A stretch of 64,000 nt of DNA from Sporolactobacillus sp. CQH2019 (GCF_028765345.1 NZ_JARAJZ010000008.1:854-64853), one strand, 5' to 3'; positions 35,997-44,731 are shown, counted from the stretch's first letter. Program-made: numbers and translations. The notes: generated by a model not told the origin, from the letters alone.

Positions 35997-36221
35997 TTAG
36001 CTGACTCTCATTTCATTATAATAATACTTTGCTAGTTTGAAGAAGTATTCCGTATCGTCTTCCTGAACCCGATCTTCTATTTTATGAAACCGTTTCAGGA
36101 TGCCCATTCCTTTTTCATTTAACTGATGATCGCTAAATAACATCTGAAACCCTTTTCCGAGTCCGGCTACCTCTTCTTTTTCGTTCTGGCTGTAAGCTTT
36201 TTCATCGTCGATTAATATCAT
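35997..36221 (-). CDS. Small acidic protein, first gene of the leftward operon
   Basis: A 74-residue acidic protein, MILIDDEKAYSQNEKEEVAG onward, with a helical C-terminal half. AAGGGGG precedes the ATG. It lies just downstream of the promoter at 36251-36279 and next to attR. The function is unknown. Confidence 0.6.
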   Translation of the reverse strand: MILIDDEKAYSQNEKEEVAGLGKGFQMLFSDHQLNEKGMGILKRFHKIEDRVQEDDTEYFFKLAKYYYNEMRVS

Positions 36222-36250
36222 TTTAAATACCCCCTTTTTTCTACAAATAT

Positions 36251-36279
36251 ATTGTATTACATGTATCCCAATAGATCAA
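36251..36279 (-). promoter_or_regulatory. Promoter of the leftward attR-side operon
   Basis: On the minus strand TTGATC (36274-36279), a 17-base spacer, and TACAAT (36251-36256) lie about 30 bp before the ATG at 36221. This is a good sigma-A match, so the operon may be expressed in the lysogen. Confidence 0.65.
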
Positions 36280-36461
36280 TATGTTTACTAATAAAATTGC
36301 TATAAATTTGATTATTACTTAAGAAAAGAAAGAAGAAACAGAAACAACCCCCTTGCCAAATATTCTGAATTATTGTATGATCTCTGTAGGTTATATTACG
36401 GAGAACGGCGACAATTAGAAACCCTATGTCTAAAGTAAGAAAAGTATATGGAAAAAAATGG

Positions 36462-36515
36462 GACTCAAAATCGTGTTCCGCAAGGAGTGTCGGTTCGACC
36501 CCGACCACCGGTATT
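36462..36515 (+). repeat. attR (54-bp core)
   Basis: Exact copy of 862-915, the tRNA-Leu 3' half. It marks the right end of the prophage. Confidence 0.95.
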
Positions 36516-36552
36516 TTTTGGTCGTTTTTGGTGAAGATATAGACTTTCAAAG

Positions 36553-36600
36553 AGCTTGTAAATCCTTGATTTAATGGGATTTATGAGCTTTTTTCTTTTT
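36553..36600 (+). terminator. Original terminator of the tRNA cluster, displaced by the prophage
   Basis: AGCTTGTAAATCC (36553-36565) pairs with GGATTTATGAGCT (36577-36589), 13 bp with two G-T pairs, followed by a T-rich run. It lies 38 bp after attR, where the tRNA-Leu terminator would have been before integration. Confidence 0.8.
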
Positions 36601-36639
36601 CAGAGAATGCGATAGAAAACGATAGAATCACGAGCCATT

Positions 36640-36875
36640 TTACACATTTTTTACACAATCCAATAACATCTTTTCAAATGCATCAGTTGTTATTTTCCCA
36701 TTTTGTTTGCCTAGCTCTTTGATGAGCTTTTCTACATACTGATGTATAGCCTGCTCGGTATTGGCATCAAGTGCTGAAGAGGTTCATCCAATAATAGAAT
36801 CTGTGACGACGCAAAATGCTCTGGCAATGGAGATTCGCTGTCTCTCATCGTCGAATAACCGGCCTCACCAACCAT
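36640..36875 (-). pseudogene. C-terminal remnant of an ABC transporter ATPase gene
   Basis: On the minus strand MVGEAGYST, then ERQRISIARAF (the ABC signature region), LLLDEP (Walker B) and SALDANTEQAIHQYVEKLIK can be read, but in different frames. At least two frameshifts and a small deletion (the LSGG part) separate them. The end is a normal stop at 36640-36642. This resembles the nucleotide-binding domain of a multidrug or peptide exporter. The upstream part is lost. Confidence 0.75.
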
Positions 36876-37236
36876 CGTTTCATGCTTTTTGCGGGAGGGG
36901 TATTAATGAAATCATCTATCTGCACAATTCTCGCTGCAGCTTTGATTAATGGTCTTAAAAACCACAGGCTCTGCCTGTGTGAAAATGAAGTTTCCAGAAT
37001 TGTACCAGAAAAAACCTCCTCAAGCGCTATAATGGAGTTCGGCCGTCAACCGAAAACAAAATAGCGAGAGGAGTGGTTGTTTTGACGCTTACTTTGCATT
37101 TTCCCCCTGACTCAGATGAAAAAAGTAGAATATGATAAGATCCCCATAAAGGGTTATCTTTTATTTGCGGAGCGCTTTTCACTCTCCGGCAATTGCTGAG
37201 CATGCACCATGAGAGATGATGATTAAAAGCCGGATT
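36876..37236. other. Non-coding region with a short hairpin
   Basis: No supported gene. CACAGGC-TCT-GCCTGTG (36963-36979) is a perfect 7-bp hairpin, of a kind seen at ends of IS200/IS605-type elements, but no transposase is present. The rest shows nothing I can name. Confidence 0.4.
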
Positions 37237-38133
37237 TTATTGTTCAATTGCGCCGCCTCTCTGGGAGACTACTTTTGCAGAAAGGCGATTTGCCAATTGT
37301 ACAGCTTCAAATGTTGTCATTCCTGCAGCTAAACCGCATAGGAAAGCTCCGCTATGTGAATCTCCTGCACCAATGGTGTCAACAACTTTTACTTTTTCTC
37401 CGGAAACAATTCCGCCATTCGCTCCGTCATTAAAATAAGTGCCGTTTGCCCCTAATGTAACCAGTACAATATCATTGGTTTTCTTCTGCAGCCTATTGGC
37501 GGCGCTTTCAATATTATCGCATTCCGGTGCCAATAATTTTATTTCATCAGCATTGCAGTGAATGATTGTGTCCCTTGTAAGTAACCTTTGGACTATTGAT
37601 TTTTCCAAATAGCGAACTCTCGGGCTGGCGTCAAATAGGATTTTGCTCCCTGCCTTTTTCATAGACAGCGCATCCAGAATTACTTCACCGGATTTTCCTT
37701 CAAGTTCGTAGCCGGATACATAGAAATAATCATAATCTTTAATATTTATTTGTTCAAACCAATCGGACTGCCACTTTGTTTCAATTCCGGGAATGGTCAG
37801 AAATGTGCGTTCTCCGTTTGGTTCCACAAATGATACATCCCATCCATTTTCACCGTCTTGTACATTTAATACAATTGGAATCCGCTTTTTTGCAAACTCT
37901 TTTTTTATAATTTCTGCGAAAATTCCATTGCCTACAGGCACGAAAAGCACATTTTTAATGCCTAAACTTTCGACTGCCTGACGGACATTATAAGCGGATC
38001 CGCCAACAACAGTTCCTTGCAATTCTCCTGATATATCTTCACCGCTTTTTGGCAGGACGGGTACATTTACGAGTACGTCAATTACAGCTGCGCCAATAAT
38101 TAATATCTTTTTTTCTGAAGTAAGTTTATTCAT
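37237..38133 (-). CDS. PfkB-family sugar or nucleoside kinase
   Basis: A 298-residue kinase from ATG 38133 (GGGAGAAG upstream). GGSAYNVRQAVESLG near residue 43 is the first PfkB signature, and DTIGAGDSHSGAFLCGLAAG near 250 is the second, with the catalytic Asp and anion hole. The family phosphorylates ribose, fructose-phosphate, adenosine or pseudouridine using ATP. It overlaps the permease gene by 8 bp. With the ADP-ribosylglycohydrolase and NCS1 genes, a ribosyl or nucleoside substrate is more likely than hexose. Confidence 0.88.
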   Translation of the reverse strand: MNKLTSEKKILIIGAAVIDVLVNVPVLPKSGEDISGELQGTVVGGSAYNVRQAVESLGIKNVLFVPVGNGIFAEIIKKEFAKKRIPIVLNVQDGENGWDVSFVEPNGERTFLTIPGIETKWQSDWFEQINIKDYDYFYVSGYELEGKSGEVILDALSMKKAGSKILFDASPRVRYLEKSIVQRLLTRDTIIHCNADEIKLLAPECDNIESAANRLQKKTNDIVLVTLGANGTYFNDGANGGIVSGEKVKVVDTIGAGDSHSGAFLCGLAAGMTTFEAVQLANRLSAKVVSQRGGAIEQ

Positions 38134-39499
38134 GATTTGACTTCTCCCGGCCAATTGAATTAATAACCCAGAACACGATGATGGCTAGTATCCCGCTTAA
38201 AAAAACGCCCAACGAGTTATCTTTAAAAATTCCCTTTGCGAAGGGTCCTGTCCAGACTGCATTATTTGTGAATAAGAAGCCAATAATAACTGCAATGATC
38301 CATGAAGAAACGCCGCGCCAGTTTACCTGGTTTTTTGAGCCCGGCTTCAGGATGTTTACATCGTATGCTCTGCCATTCTCACGGTTAAACACAGAATCGC
38401 AGAGAAATATCGCAACCCAGGCTGCTAAACAGATTCCGAGAAAACCAAGGAATAATTGAAAATTAGTGAGAAAGTTTTCAGATACAAACAGAATATAGAT
38501 TGGAATCAATATTACGATTATCCCATGAAAAACAAGCGAAGTTTTTTGTGAAACACGGATCCCGATTGTTTTTAAATTAATTCTTGCAGAACGAAGACTC
38601 ACAATACATTGCGGGACAAGCCCGCCTGCAGCGACGAGAAAGTAAACAACGCCCAGCCATGAAGGAAGTGCATGGTACATAACGTCAATTGGATTGGCAG
38701 ATGTTCCAAGAGTCGGTTCAACAGAACTTAATAGTACACCTGCAAACATCAGGACGAATAGAGGGACAGCTCCTCCTAAAGTTGTGCTCCAGAACACAGC
38801 CCGATTGCTTGCTTTCGGTGTTACATAAGCTCCCCAATCCGCTGCAGCCATGGACCAGCTGATTCCGGAGCCTGCAGCGACGATCGAAACGGCAGGCAGG
38901 AAACCGCTTATCCAGTTTCCGCTGGGCATTGTCAATACTTGATGCCAGTTTGTTTCGGTAACAAAAAAAATCATAATAAAGATCGTCAGTATGCCGAAAA
39001 TGTAGGAAATCCACGTTTGTACTTTTTGCAATGTATCTTCCTGAACCAATCCTGACAGTAGGACGCAAACTGCAAATATGATGAGTGCAACTGTCATAGA
39101 TAATCCGCTTGATTTAATGTGAAGGACACTAAACATAGAGACCAGCAGCAGAGTACCGGTAACGACATTTACAGCCAGCCAGCCTACCATATTGACCCAG
39201 GCAATGGCATTCGGAATTTTATTTCCCTGAATCCCGTAGGCTGCCCGTGACATTTTAAAAGTCGTAATTCCAGTTTTTTTGCCGATCGAAGCGACCCATC
39301 CGACTATTAAGAAAGAAAATGCCCCTACTAATGATGCCAGCGATGCCTGGAAGAAACTTAAATGATAGCTTACGATTAAGGCTCCGTATACGATTCCCAT
39401 GATTCCAATATTTGCAGCGAACCAGTTAAAGAACAGGCCCCATGGTTTTACGGTTTGTTCAGATTCCGGTACAATGATTTGCTCTTCATTATCCATCAT
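38126..39499 (-). CDS. NCS1-family nucleobase/nucleoside permease
   Basis: A 457-residue membrane protein with about 12 membrane segments. The start (VKPWGLFFNWFAANIGIMGI) and GIQGNKIPNAIAWVNMVGWL match cytosine/purine transporters of the CodB/NCS1 family, which import nucleobases or related compounds with a cation. GAGGGGAAAAA precedes the ATG. It is the third gene of the GntR-led operon. Confidence 0.9.
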   Translation of the reverse strand: MMDNEEQIIVPESEQTVKPWGLFFNWFAANIGIMGIVYGALIVSYHLSFFQASLASLVGAFSFLIVGWVASIGKKTGITTFKMSRAAYGIQGNKIPNAIAWVNMVGWLAVNVVTGTLLLVSMFSVLHIKSSGLSMTVALIIFAVCVLLSGLVQEDTLQKVQTWISYIFGILTIFIMIFFVTETNWHQVLTMPSGNWISGFLPAVSIVAAGSGISWSMAAADWGAYVTPKASNRAVFWSTTLGGAVPLFVLMFAGVLLSSVEPTLGTSANPIDVMYHALPSWLGVVYFLVAAGGLVPQCIVSLRSARINLKTIGIRVSQKTSLVFHGIIVILIPIYILFVSENFLTNFQLFLGFLGICLAAWVAIFLCDSVFNRENGRAYDVNILKPGSKNQVNWRGVSSWIIAVIIGFLFTNNAVWTGPFAKGIFKDNSLGVFLSGILAIIVFWVINSIGREKSNHE

Positions 39500-39525
39500 T
39501 TTTTCCCCTCTAATTTTAGAATTTG

Positions 39526-40533
39526 TTAGTTTGTCATGTTTCTAAAATTCATGATTTGATCCGCATAATAAGAAATGTGATATTGCGGGTTTTTTGAATC
39601 AATTAATCCTGTCCATTCTGGAGGTATTAAAGAAAATCCCTGCTTTGCTCCGCAGATAGCTGTTGCCATTGCTCCAATTGTGTCTGTGTCGCCGCCAAGA
39701 TTGGCACAAAACAAAGCACATTTATGAACATTACGTGTATAATAGGCAATTGAAACCGCGGCCGGAATAGATTCACTAGCCATTGTCCCGGTGCCGATTA
39801 GATCGTAAATTGCTTGAGAAAATCCCTCTTCATCGTATTGATACCGCTTGGCGAGTTCTATGCCAAGCTTAACTCTTTCTTTGCAGGAGGCGTTCCAAGT
39901 GGGTGCCCCCAGTTTTTTAGCCTGATCGCCGACTGATAGTGCATATTTAATGATTTCATCCCATGTTTTATCTTCGACGGCTGCACTAACAGCTCCGGCA
40001 ACTATCGCAGCTCCGGAAATTGCAACGTCTGATGAATGGGTAACTTTTGTAATGTCAAATACCATCTGGACCAATTGGTCGCCATGAAGTGTGTCAAATA
40101 GGCTGCCGATCGGCGAAATGCGCATTCCTGCACCATTTGTTTCTGCTTTTTTTGTAATATTAAGCGGATCTCTTCCTTCTTCAATAGCAAGGAGGGCAGC
40201 TTTAGAACTTGGTCCCAAGATATTATTCTCGAACGCGCCAATTTCTTTTGCCCATTTTTGGAGATGATTCACAATGATTTGTGTGTCAGGTACGAAATGG
40301 TTTTCGATTAAAGCATCTAAAATAACAAAGGCCTGATTTGTATCATCTGTGTATTGCCCCTTTGTAAAATTTAAGGCAATATCGTTTGATTTCGGGCCGT
40401 CTAAAAAAGTTGTAATCTTTCCTTTAAAATAATCCTGGATTTTCTGAATCGGCCAAAGTTCTGAGGGCATTCCCATCGCATCACCAATTGCCTGCCCATA
40501 TAAAGCACCTAAAATTTTGTCTCTTTTATCCAT
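39526..40533 (-). CDS. ADP-ribosylglycohydrolase family protein
   Basis: A 335-residue protein. LGALYGQAIGDAMGMPSE at the start, GQYTDDTNQAFVIL and NLGGDTDTIGAMATAICGA near residue 280 are the family motifs. The acidic residues bind two Mg ions. Characterised members remove ADP-ribose from proteins or split N-glycosides of ribose. In this operon, with a nucleobase-type permease and a PfkB kinase, an N-ribosyl hydrolase acting on an imported nucleoside is my inference. GGAAGGTG precedes the ATG at 40533. Confidence 0.88.
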   Translation of the reverse strand: MDKRDKILGALYGQAIGDAMGMPSELWPIQKIQDYFKGKITTFLDGPKSNDIALNFTKGQYTDDTNQAFVILDALIENHFVPDTQIIVNHLQKWAKEIGAFENNILGPSSKAALLAIEEGRDPLNITKKAETNGAGMRISPIGSLFDTLHGDQLVQMVFDITKVTHSSDVAISGAAIVAGAVSAAVEDKTWDEIIKYALSVGDQAKKLGAPTWNASCKERVKLGIELAKRYQYDEEGFSQAIYDLIGTGTMASESIPAAVSIAYYTRNVHKCALFCANLGGDTDTIGAMATAICGAKQGFSLIPPEWTGLIDSKNPQYHISYYADQIMNFRNMTN

Positions 40534-40552
40534 AACGAACACCTTCCAATTT

Positions 40553-41248
40553 CTATATTCCTGTTACAAGTTTAAAATTAGCGTCATTGCTATAAATGAT
40601 TTTTACTTGCTCTACCAGAGTTCCACGGTCGGAAAGTACGATTCTTTCTACCATTAACAGCGGCTGAGAATTTTCCATATTAAAAATCCGATTTTCATCT
40701 TCGGTCGATAGAAACGCGTGCACGCTTAGGTTCGCGGTACAAGGATAGACATCATAATTTGTCCGAATGGTATCGTAAAGAGAATGAGTTGCAAAATCAT
40801 TTTTATCCAGATTCGGAAAGTGATGAAGATCCAGCAACGACAGATCGATTGTCATCCAGGTAATGGCCCCATTAATCTTTACTCCCCTTAATCTGCGCAG
40901 CTTAAAGATTTTTTTTCCTTTTTGCTGCAGCACCTCCTGTGATAGAACTTTTGTAACGGCATCACCGCCCATTTTTCGGACATAATCTGAAAATCCGCTA
41001 AAGGTGAACATATTAATCTTAGGGCTCTTAGCTTTTACAAAACTGCCTTTTCCATGCACTTTGTAGATAACACCGGATTCCTCCAATTCTTTTAGAGATT
41101 TCTGGATAGTAGAACGGGTAACGTTGTACTTTTTGCTCAGCTGGGCTTCGCTCGGTATCTTATCATGTATGCCATAATTCCTGAAAATATCAGATTGTAT
41201 ATCGTGGCTTATCTGCAAATAAACCGCCTGGACACTGTTAAATTCCAT
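40553..41248 (-). CDS. GntR/HutC-family regulator
   Basis: A 231-residue repressor. Residues 1-75 are a winged helix: IPSEAQLSKKYNVTRSTIQK, then GVIYKVHGKGSFVK. Residues 90-231 are a UTRA effector-binding domain, with RLRGVKINGAITWMTIDLSL and LLMVERIVLSDRGTLVEQVK. It heads the operon and has its own palindromic operator and promoter just upstream. The effector is probably a phosphorylated sugar or nucleoside. Confidence 0.9.
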   Translation of the reverse strand: MEFNSVQAVYLQISHDIQSDIFRNYGIHDKIPSEAQLSKKYNVTRSTIQKSLKELEESGVIYKVHGKGSFVKAKSPKINMFTFSGFSDYVRKMGGDAVTKVLSQEVLQQKGKKIFKLRRLRGVKINGAITWMTIDLSLLDLHHFPNLDKNDFATHSLYDTIRTNYDVYPCTANLSVHAFLSTEDENRIFNMENSQPLLMVERIVLSDRGTLVEQVKIIYSNDANFKLVTGI

Positions 41249-41263
41249 AATACCTCCTCTTGA

Positions 41264-41283
41264 CTACTTGAGTACTCAAGTAG
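41264..41283 (-). promoter_or_regulatory. Perfect 20-bp palindromic GntR operator
   Basis: CTACTTGAGTACTCAAGTAG is identical to its reverse complement and lies between the -10 box and the gntR ribosome binding site (AGAGGAGG). Binding there would block transcription start, so the regulator should repress its own operon. Confidence 0.8.
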
Positions 41284-41312
41284 AAAATAGCATGAGAAAA
41301 ACATTTTGTCAA
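41284..41312 (-). promoter_or_regulatory. Sigma-A promoter of the GntR-led operon
   Basis: On the minus strand TTGACA (41307-41312), a 17-base spacer and TATTTT (41284-41289), directly abutting the palindromic operator. Confidence 0.8.
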
Positions 41313-41970
41313 CGCTTACAATGGAAATTACGCATAATTTTAAAGACTTATGTTTGAAAGTTTTTCTCTGTAGCAGGATGTGTTCTGAGGTGAAAAATAA
41401 AAATTTATATCATGTCTGCGTTAGTCGGAGTCCTTTGTATATGCATAAAAGGGGTGGTGTTGCGGATGCCATGTTTCAAAGCTTTTATTCAGCCGAGGAC
41501 AATAGATTTAAGCAGCAAAACTTTAGTATTTGCCTTCTTAAAACAGGCTGTTTCAAGGCGCTAGCCGGATGATGACGACGAACACTCACTAACGAAGCAA
41601 TATCCGGACAGGATGATAGCGGCTGCAAATGCCTGAAAACAAAAGGAACATTTGCCATGCATGTAAAATGCAATTTTGATGAATGATGATTTCATAACGC
41701 TATCCATATACCCGCAATGAGGATGATGCATAACGAGGAAAGTCATTTTGTTGAAAACGCCATCCTCATGTTAAACGGAGAGCTGTTAATGCTTAATGCT
41801 TTGAAAAAATAAATAATTCTGTAATGGTCATCAGGTGCAAATTCGTCACTTGACCATTCTACCTTAAGCAGTGGTTCCGATCGCTGTTTGTTTGAGACGG
41901 GTAAAAATGACCATAAATAAAAAGTTTTCCAATCCATTCTTTAGCGGCAGAGCGGGGCTGAAGGGCTTAT
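41313..41970. other. Non-coding region between the GntR operon and the next genes
   Basis: Short open frames exist on both strands, but none has a ribosome binding site or recognisable composition. I see no RNA gene or repeat here. It may be decayed DNA. Confidence 0.4.
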
Positions 41971-42168
41971 TTACCCATTGTGATGCATTAAAGTTTCCTC
42001 CTTCTTGCGGATTAATTCTTTCAGTTCCATCAGATCTTCCAGGCCGGCATGGTTGCGGATAAAGTTTCTTGCCTGCCGTCTGTACGCATCAATAGTTGCC
42101 TTTCTGCGGTTTTTGGCTTCCCAGTTCCTTGAGGCTCTCACCTGAGTATGGCTTGTTTTTCTGACCAT
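41971..42168 (-). CDS. Small conserved basic protein
   Basis: A 65-residue protein, MVRKTSHTQVRASRNWEAKN onward, with RKATIDAYRRQARNFIRNHA and LEDLMELKELIRKKEE. This pattern (short start, R-A-S-R-x-W-E, then F-I-R-N-H-A and a helical end) is a family of small proteins often found in Bacillales, Lactobacillales and their mobile elements, with no known function. The ATG at 42168 has AAGGA inside the end of the upstream gene, so translation is probably coupled. Confidence 0.6.
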   Translation of the reverse strand: MVRKTSHTQVRASRNWEAKNRRKATIDAYRRQARNFIRNHAGLEDLMELKELIRKKEETLMHHNG

Positions 42169-42172
42169 GCCT

Positions 42173-42355
42173 TCATCCGTCCTTATCAATAAAGCGGACA
42201 ATTAACAAAACAACCCAAGTGCTGCCTGCAAACAGACCAATTACTTTCATGTAAAGCGGGCTAAAATTGGCGGTGAGCAGCCAAACAATTGTAACCAGGA
42301 TCAGTACAGAATCAATCGATTTTATTCTTTTCATGATGGTCATGTGATTGAGCAT
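42173..42355 (-). CDS. Small membrane protein
   Basis: Up to 60 residues with two hydrophobic segments (about residues 17-31 and 36-54), the end being RFIDKDG. Its stop is a few bases before the start of the small basic protein, suggesting a two-gene unit. Three in-frame ATG codons compete for the start (42355, 42343, 42334), and none has a strong ribosome binding site. Function unknown. Confidence 0.45.
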   Translation of the reverse strand: MLNHMTIMKRIKSIDSVLILVTIVWLLTANFSPLYMKVIGLFAGSTWVVLLIVRFIDKDG

Positions 42356-42813
42356 AACAAAAGCCGGAAATCTGCTTCCTCTGGGAAATTATGGATGTTT
42401 CCGATTGCGTCGCCGCTTTTTGCCTGCTGTTTGATTATCGCAGGGGCGGTCGCTATGAAAATCCAAAAATGGTGAATCAAGTCCGGTGGCCCTTTTGATT
42501 TGCTCAATTACGCTTCCCTCACTCCTTTCACATCCCTGCCTTTTTATTTTATAACGTATACGTTACAAAACCAATATTTGTTTTATGTTAAAGCGCAGGA
42601 TCATTTTATGTTGCTGATCCTTGTAGCTTGAGTGCGAACCTTGGGAACCCAAGTTGTGGACACTTGGTGTACTTTTTCAAATAGCTGTTTGATAGTAATC
42701 ATCAAATTTGTATTTTTACTAGAATTATCCCAGAATTTATTATAATAACAAATTTATAATTAATGTGTATAAAATCGTTATAATAAGTTATACTTTAGGG
42801 AGAGGTGTCGGTT
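42356..42813. other. Non-coding region before the AbiE locus
   Basis: A short open stretch at about 42383-42475 encodes a hydrophobic end (KLWMFPIASPLFACC) that may be the remnant of a membrane protein. A hairpin CTTGGG-AA-CCCAAG lies near 42643. A TATAAT box at 42779-42784 is a likely promoter element for the gene starting at 42814. Confidence 0.35.
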
Positions 42814-43467
42814 ATGGATTTTCAAAAATATTTGGAGCGGAATTTCCAATATGAAGAACCTATTCTCACTGAAGAACTCCTGGATAAACTGGATATCAAT
42901 CCAAATACGATTCGCCAGTATTTGAAAAAAGCAGCAGATAACGGTTTTATTGTTCGTTACGCATTGAAGAATGGCGTTTATTACAGGCCTGATCCAAAGG
43001 CAATATTTCGATCTTCCTTAAATCTGTATGATGTCATCAAGAAAAAATATTTATTTGATCTAAATAATAATCGAATTGGCTATATTACCGGTCTATCTTT
43101 TGCAAACGAATTAGGGTTGACGGCGCAAAATGCATTGGCTTATGAACTGGTTACGAATAAGGAAAGCATGCATTCCAGAAAGGTTCTTTATGGCAAAACG
43201 TACGTTTTTTTGAAAAAACCTAGAGTTATGGTCAATAACGCAAATTATAAGCTTTTACAGGTTTTTGATTTAATCAGCAGCTTCGATCTTTATAGTGAAT
43301 TCACACTGGATGAATCAATGAAGAAAATGATCGATTATTTAAAGAATGTAAGAATCTCTAAGGAAGATTTTAAAAAGTGTTTGTCATTTTATCCAGAGAA
43401 GGATCAGTTAGCCATTTACAGGAGTGACTTGCTTTATGAACTTGCACCAAAACAACCGGCTTTTTAA
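42814..43467 (+). CDS. abiEi: AbiEi-type antitoxin (type IV toxin-antitoxin)
   Basis: A 217-residue protein from ATG 42814 (GGGAGAGG upstream). The first 65 residues are a winged helix (LTEELLDKLDINPNTIRQYL, then GFIVRYALKNGVYYRPD). The rest (IGYITGLSFANELGLTAQNA, HSRKVLYGKTYVFLKKPRVM) is the AbiEi C-terminal domain. AbiEi represses its operon and counteracts the AbiEii nucleotidyltransferase. The gene is intact, while its partner is frameshifted. Confidence 0.85.
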   Translation: MDFQKYLERNFQYEEPILTEELLDKLDINPNTIRQYLKKAADNGFIVRYALKNGVYYRPDPKAIFRSSLNLYDVIKKKYLFDLNNNRIGYITGLSFANELGLTAQNALAYELVTNKESMHSRKVLYGKTYVFLKKPRVMVNNANYKLLQVFDLISSFDLYSEFTLDESMKKMIDYLKNVRISKEDFKKCLSFYPEKDQLAIYRSDLLYELAPKQPAF

Positions 43468-44357
43468 AGAACTCATTGATGCTGTATCTGAAGAAAGCGG
43501 ACTGAAAGGTTCAATATTGAAAAAGATTATTATGTATCTTTGCTGCTCGGAAAAGTGCAGACGAATTTTCCTGAAATTGTTTTTAAGGGTGGCACGTCAT
43601 TAAGCAAATGCTATCATTTGATCAATCGTTTTTCTGAAGATATTGATATCAATTTCCAGCAAGATGTCAATAAAACGGGGACAGAAAAACGTAAACTGAA
43701 GCAAGCCATAATGAATTCAGCCAACGAAATTGGCATGCATCTGGAAAACGAAGACGATATTAAAAGCAGAAGAGATTTTAACAGGTATCAATTTTCGTAC
43801 TCAAGTATAACAGAAGCTGATCTTATGTGGAGACGTATATTTTATTAAAGTCTTTTCCGACTCATAAAATGCAGGTCACAAATTACATTCTTGATTACCT
43901 GCTACAGCGGAAACAAACTGCTTTTTTAAAAAAATATGAAATAAATGCATTTGATATACAAGATATTGAGCGCACATTTATCGATAAAATTTTTGCTCTT
44001 TGCGATTATGCTATCGATGGAAAGTATAATAGAAATTCTCGTCATCTTTATGATCTATACATGATTTATAAGGCATACAGGCAGCAGTTCACACGAGATT
44101 TAATCAGGCCACTATTTATACAAGTAGCTAAAGAACGATCAAAAAGCGAACATGCTCATTCAGCAGTGAAAGGTTTTAGACTACTTGACGCGTGCAAAAA
44201 AATAATTAAAGATAATTATTTTAAAACGGACTATGAAGAGACAAGTAATATTCAATTATTTCTACCCGGTGTGGAGAGTGTGAGCTATCAGATGATAATC
44301 GGGAACTTTATCGAAATCATTGAATCTGGAATTATTCCTGATGAAATTGATTATTAA
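43437..44357 (+). pseudogene. abiEii: AbiEii-type nucleotidyltransferase toxin gene, two frameshifts
   Basis: ATG 43437 (AGGAGTGAC upstream) begins [20 protein letters not shown]. The frame changes near 43520, before [14 protein letters not shown]; the next frame carries the toxin motifs GGTSLSKCY and FSEDIDI. It changes again near 43826, before [14 protein letters not shown], and then runs to the stop at 44357. Both events look like single-base losses. Joined, the three parts form a full-length AbiEii toxin of about 305 residues, a GTP-dependent nucleotidyltransferase that causes abortive infection. As written it should not be functional. Confidence 0.85.
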
Positions 44358-44731
44358 TCATCCGACTGCCGTTCTTTTGTTGTCAATGATGTTTTAGGCT
44401 GTGATTTCAGGGAACTGTACAGCTGCAGGCTATTCATTCTATTTGATACGAATTGATACGAAATGATTATATCTGTTGTGAGAACGCCTTTTTTAAAAAT
44501 AAATGAATTCATTGATTGCTTCTCATAGAAAAGAATATTAAAAAGTTTTATTTTGTTGCCAAAAGCAACTATTTTATACCCTTTATGTGAGAACGAATGA
44601 CAAGCGGTCAGTCAGATTGCCGAGGAACCTGATTCATAAGGCCGCCGCCCGCACAACAAATGGACGCAGCAGCATAAATGGCCAACGGCGGAATCTGCTC
44701 TATGTGAATGGCGGTCCGGATTCTTTCGGGC
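44358..44731. other. Non-coding region between abiE and the activase gene
   Basis: No gene, RNA or repeat is supported. The base composition shifts here from AT-rich to more GC-rich, close to that of the core genes further right. Confidence 0.4.

Larger units (their letters stand above)
862..36515. mobile_element. Complete siphovirus-type prophage in tRNA-Leu(CAA)
   Basis: The element is bounded by a perfect 54-bp direct repeat (862-915 and 36462-36515) that overlaps the tRNA-Leu 3' half. The integrase gene is next to attL. Inside are replication, regulation, packaging, HK97-type head, long-tail, fibre, lysis and accessory modules in a standard order, with no obvious frameshift in any structural gene. 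Length is about 35.7 kb. No CI-like repressor was recognised. A leftward operon with an RHH gene next to attR and an ORF6N/KilAC antirepressor are the visible regulators. Confidence 0.95.

Noticed and set aside
862-36515. Diversity-generating retroelement acting on the tail fibre
   Set aside because: No reverse transcriptase gene or template/variable repeat pair was seen near the fibre or elsewhere in the prophage.
36257-36550. Open frame across attR
   Set aside because: Its sequence is the reverse reading of the tRNA-Leu fragment joined to non-coding phage DNA.
36963-36979. IS200/IS605-type end
   Set aside because: The hairpin is short, and no transposase, target sequence or second end could be found.
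41306-41937. Short open frames between the GntR operon and the small genes
   Set aside because: No ribosome binding sites, odd composition, and frames overlap each other on both strands.
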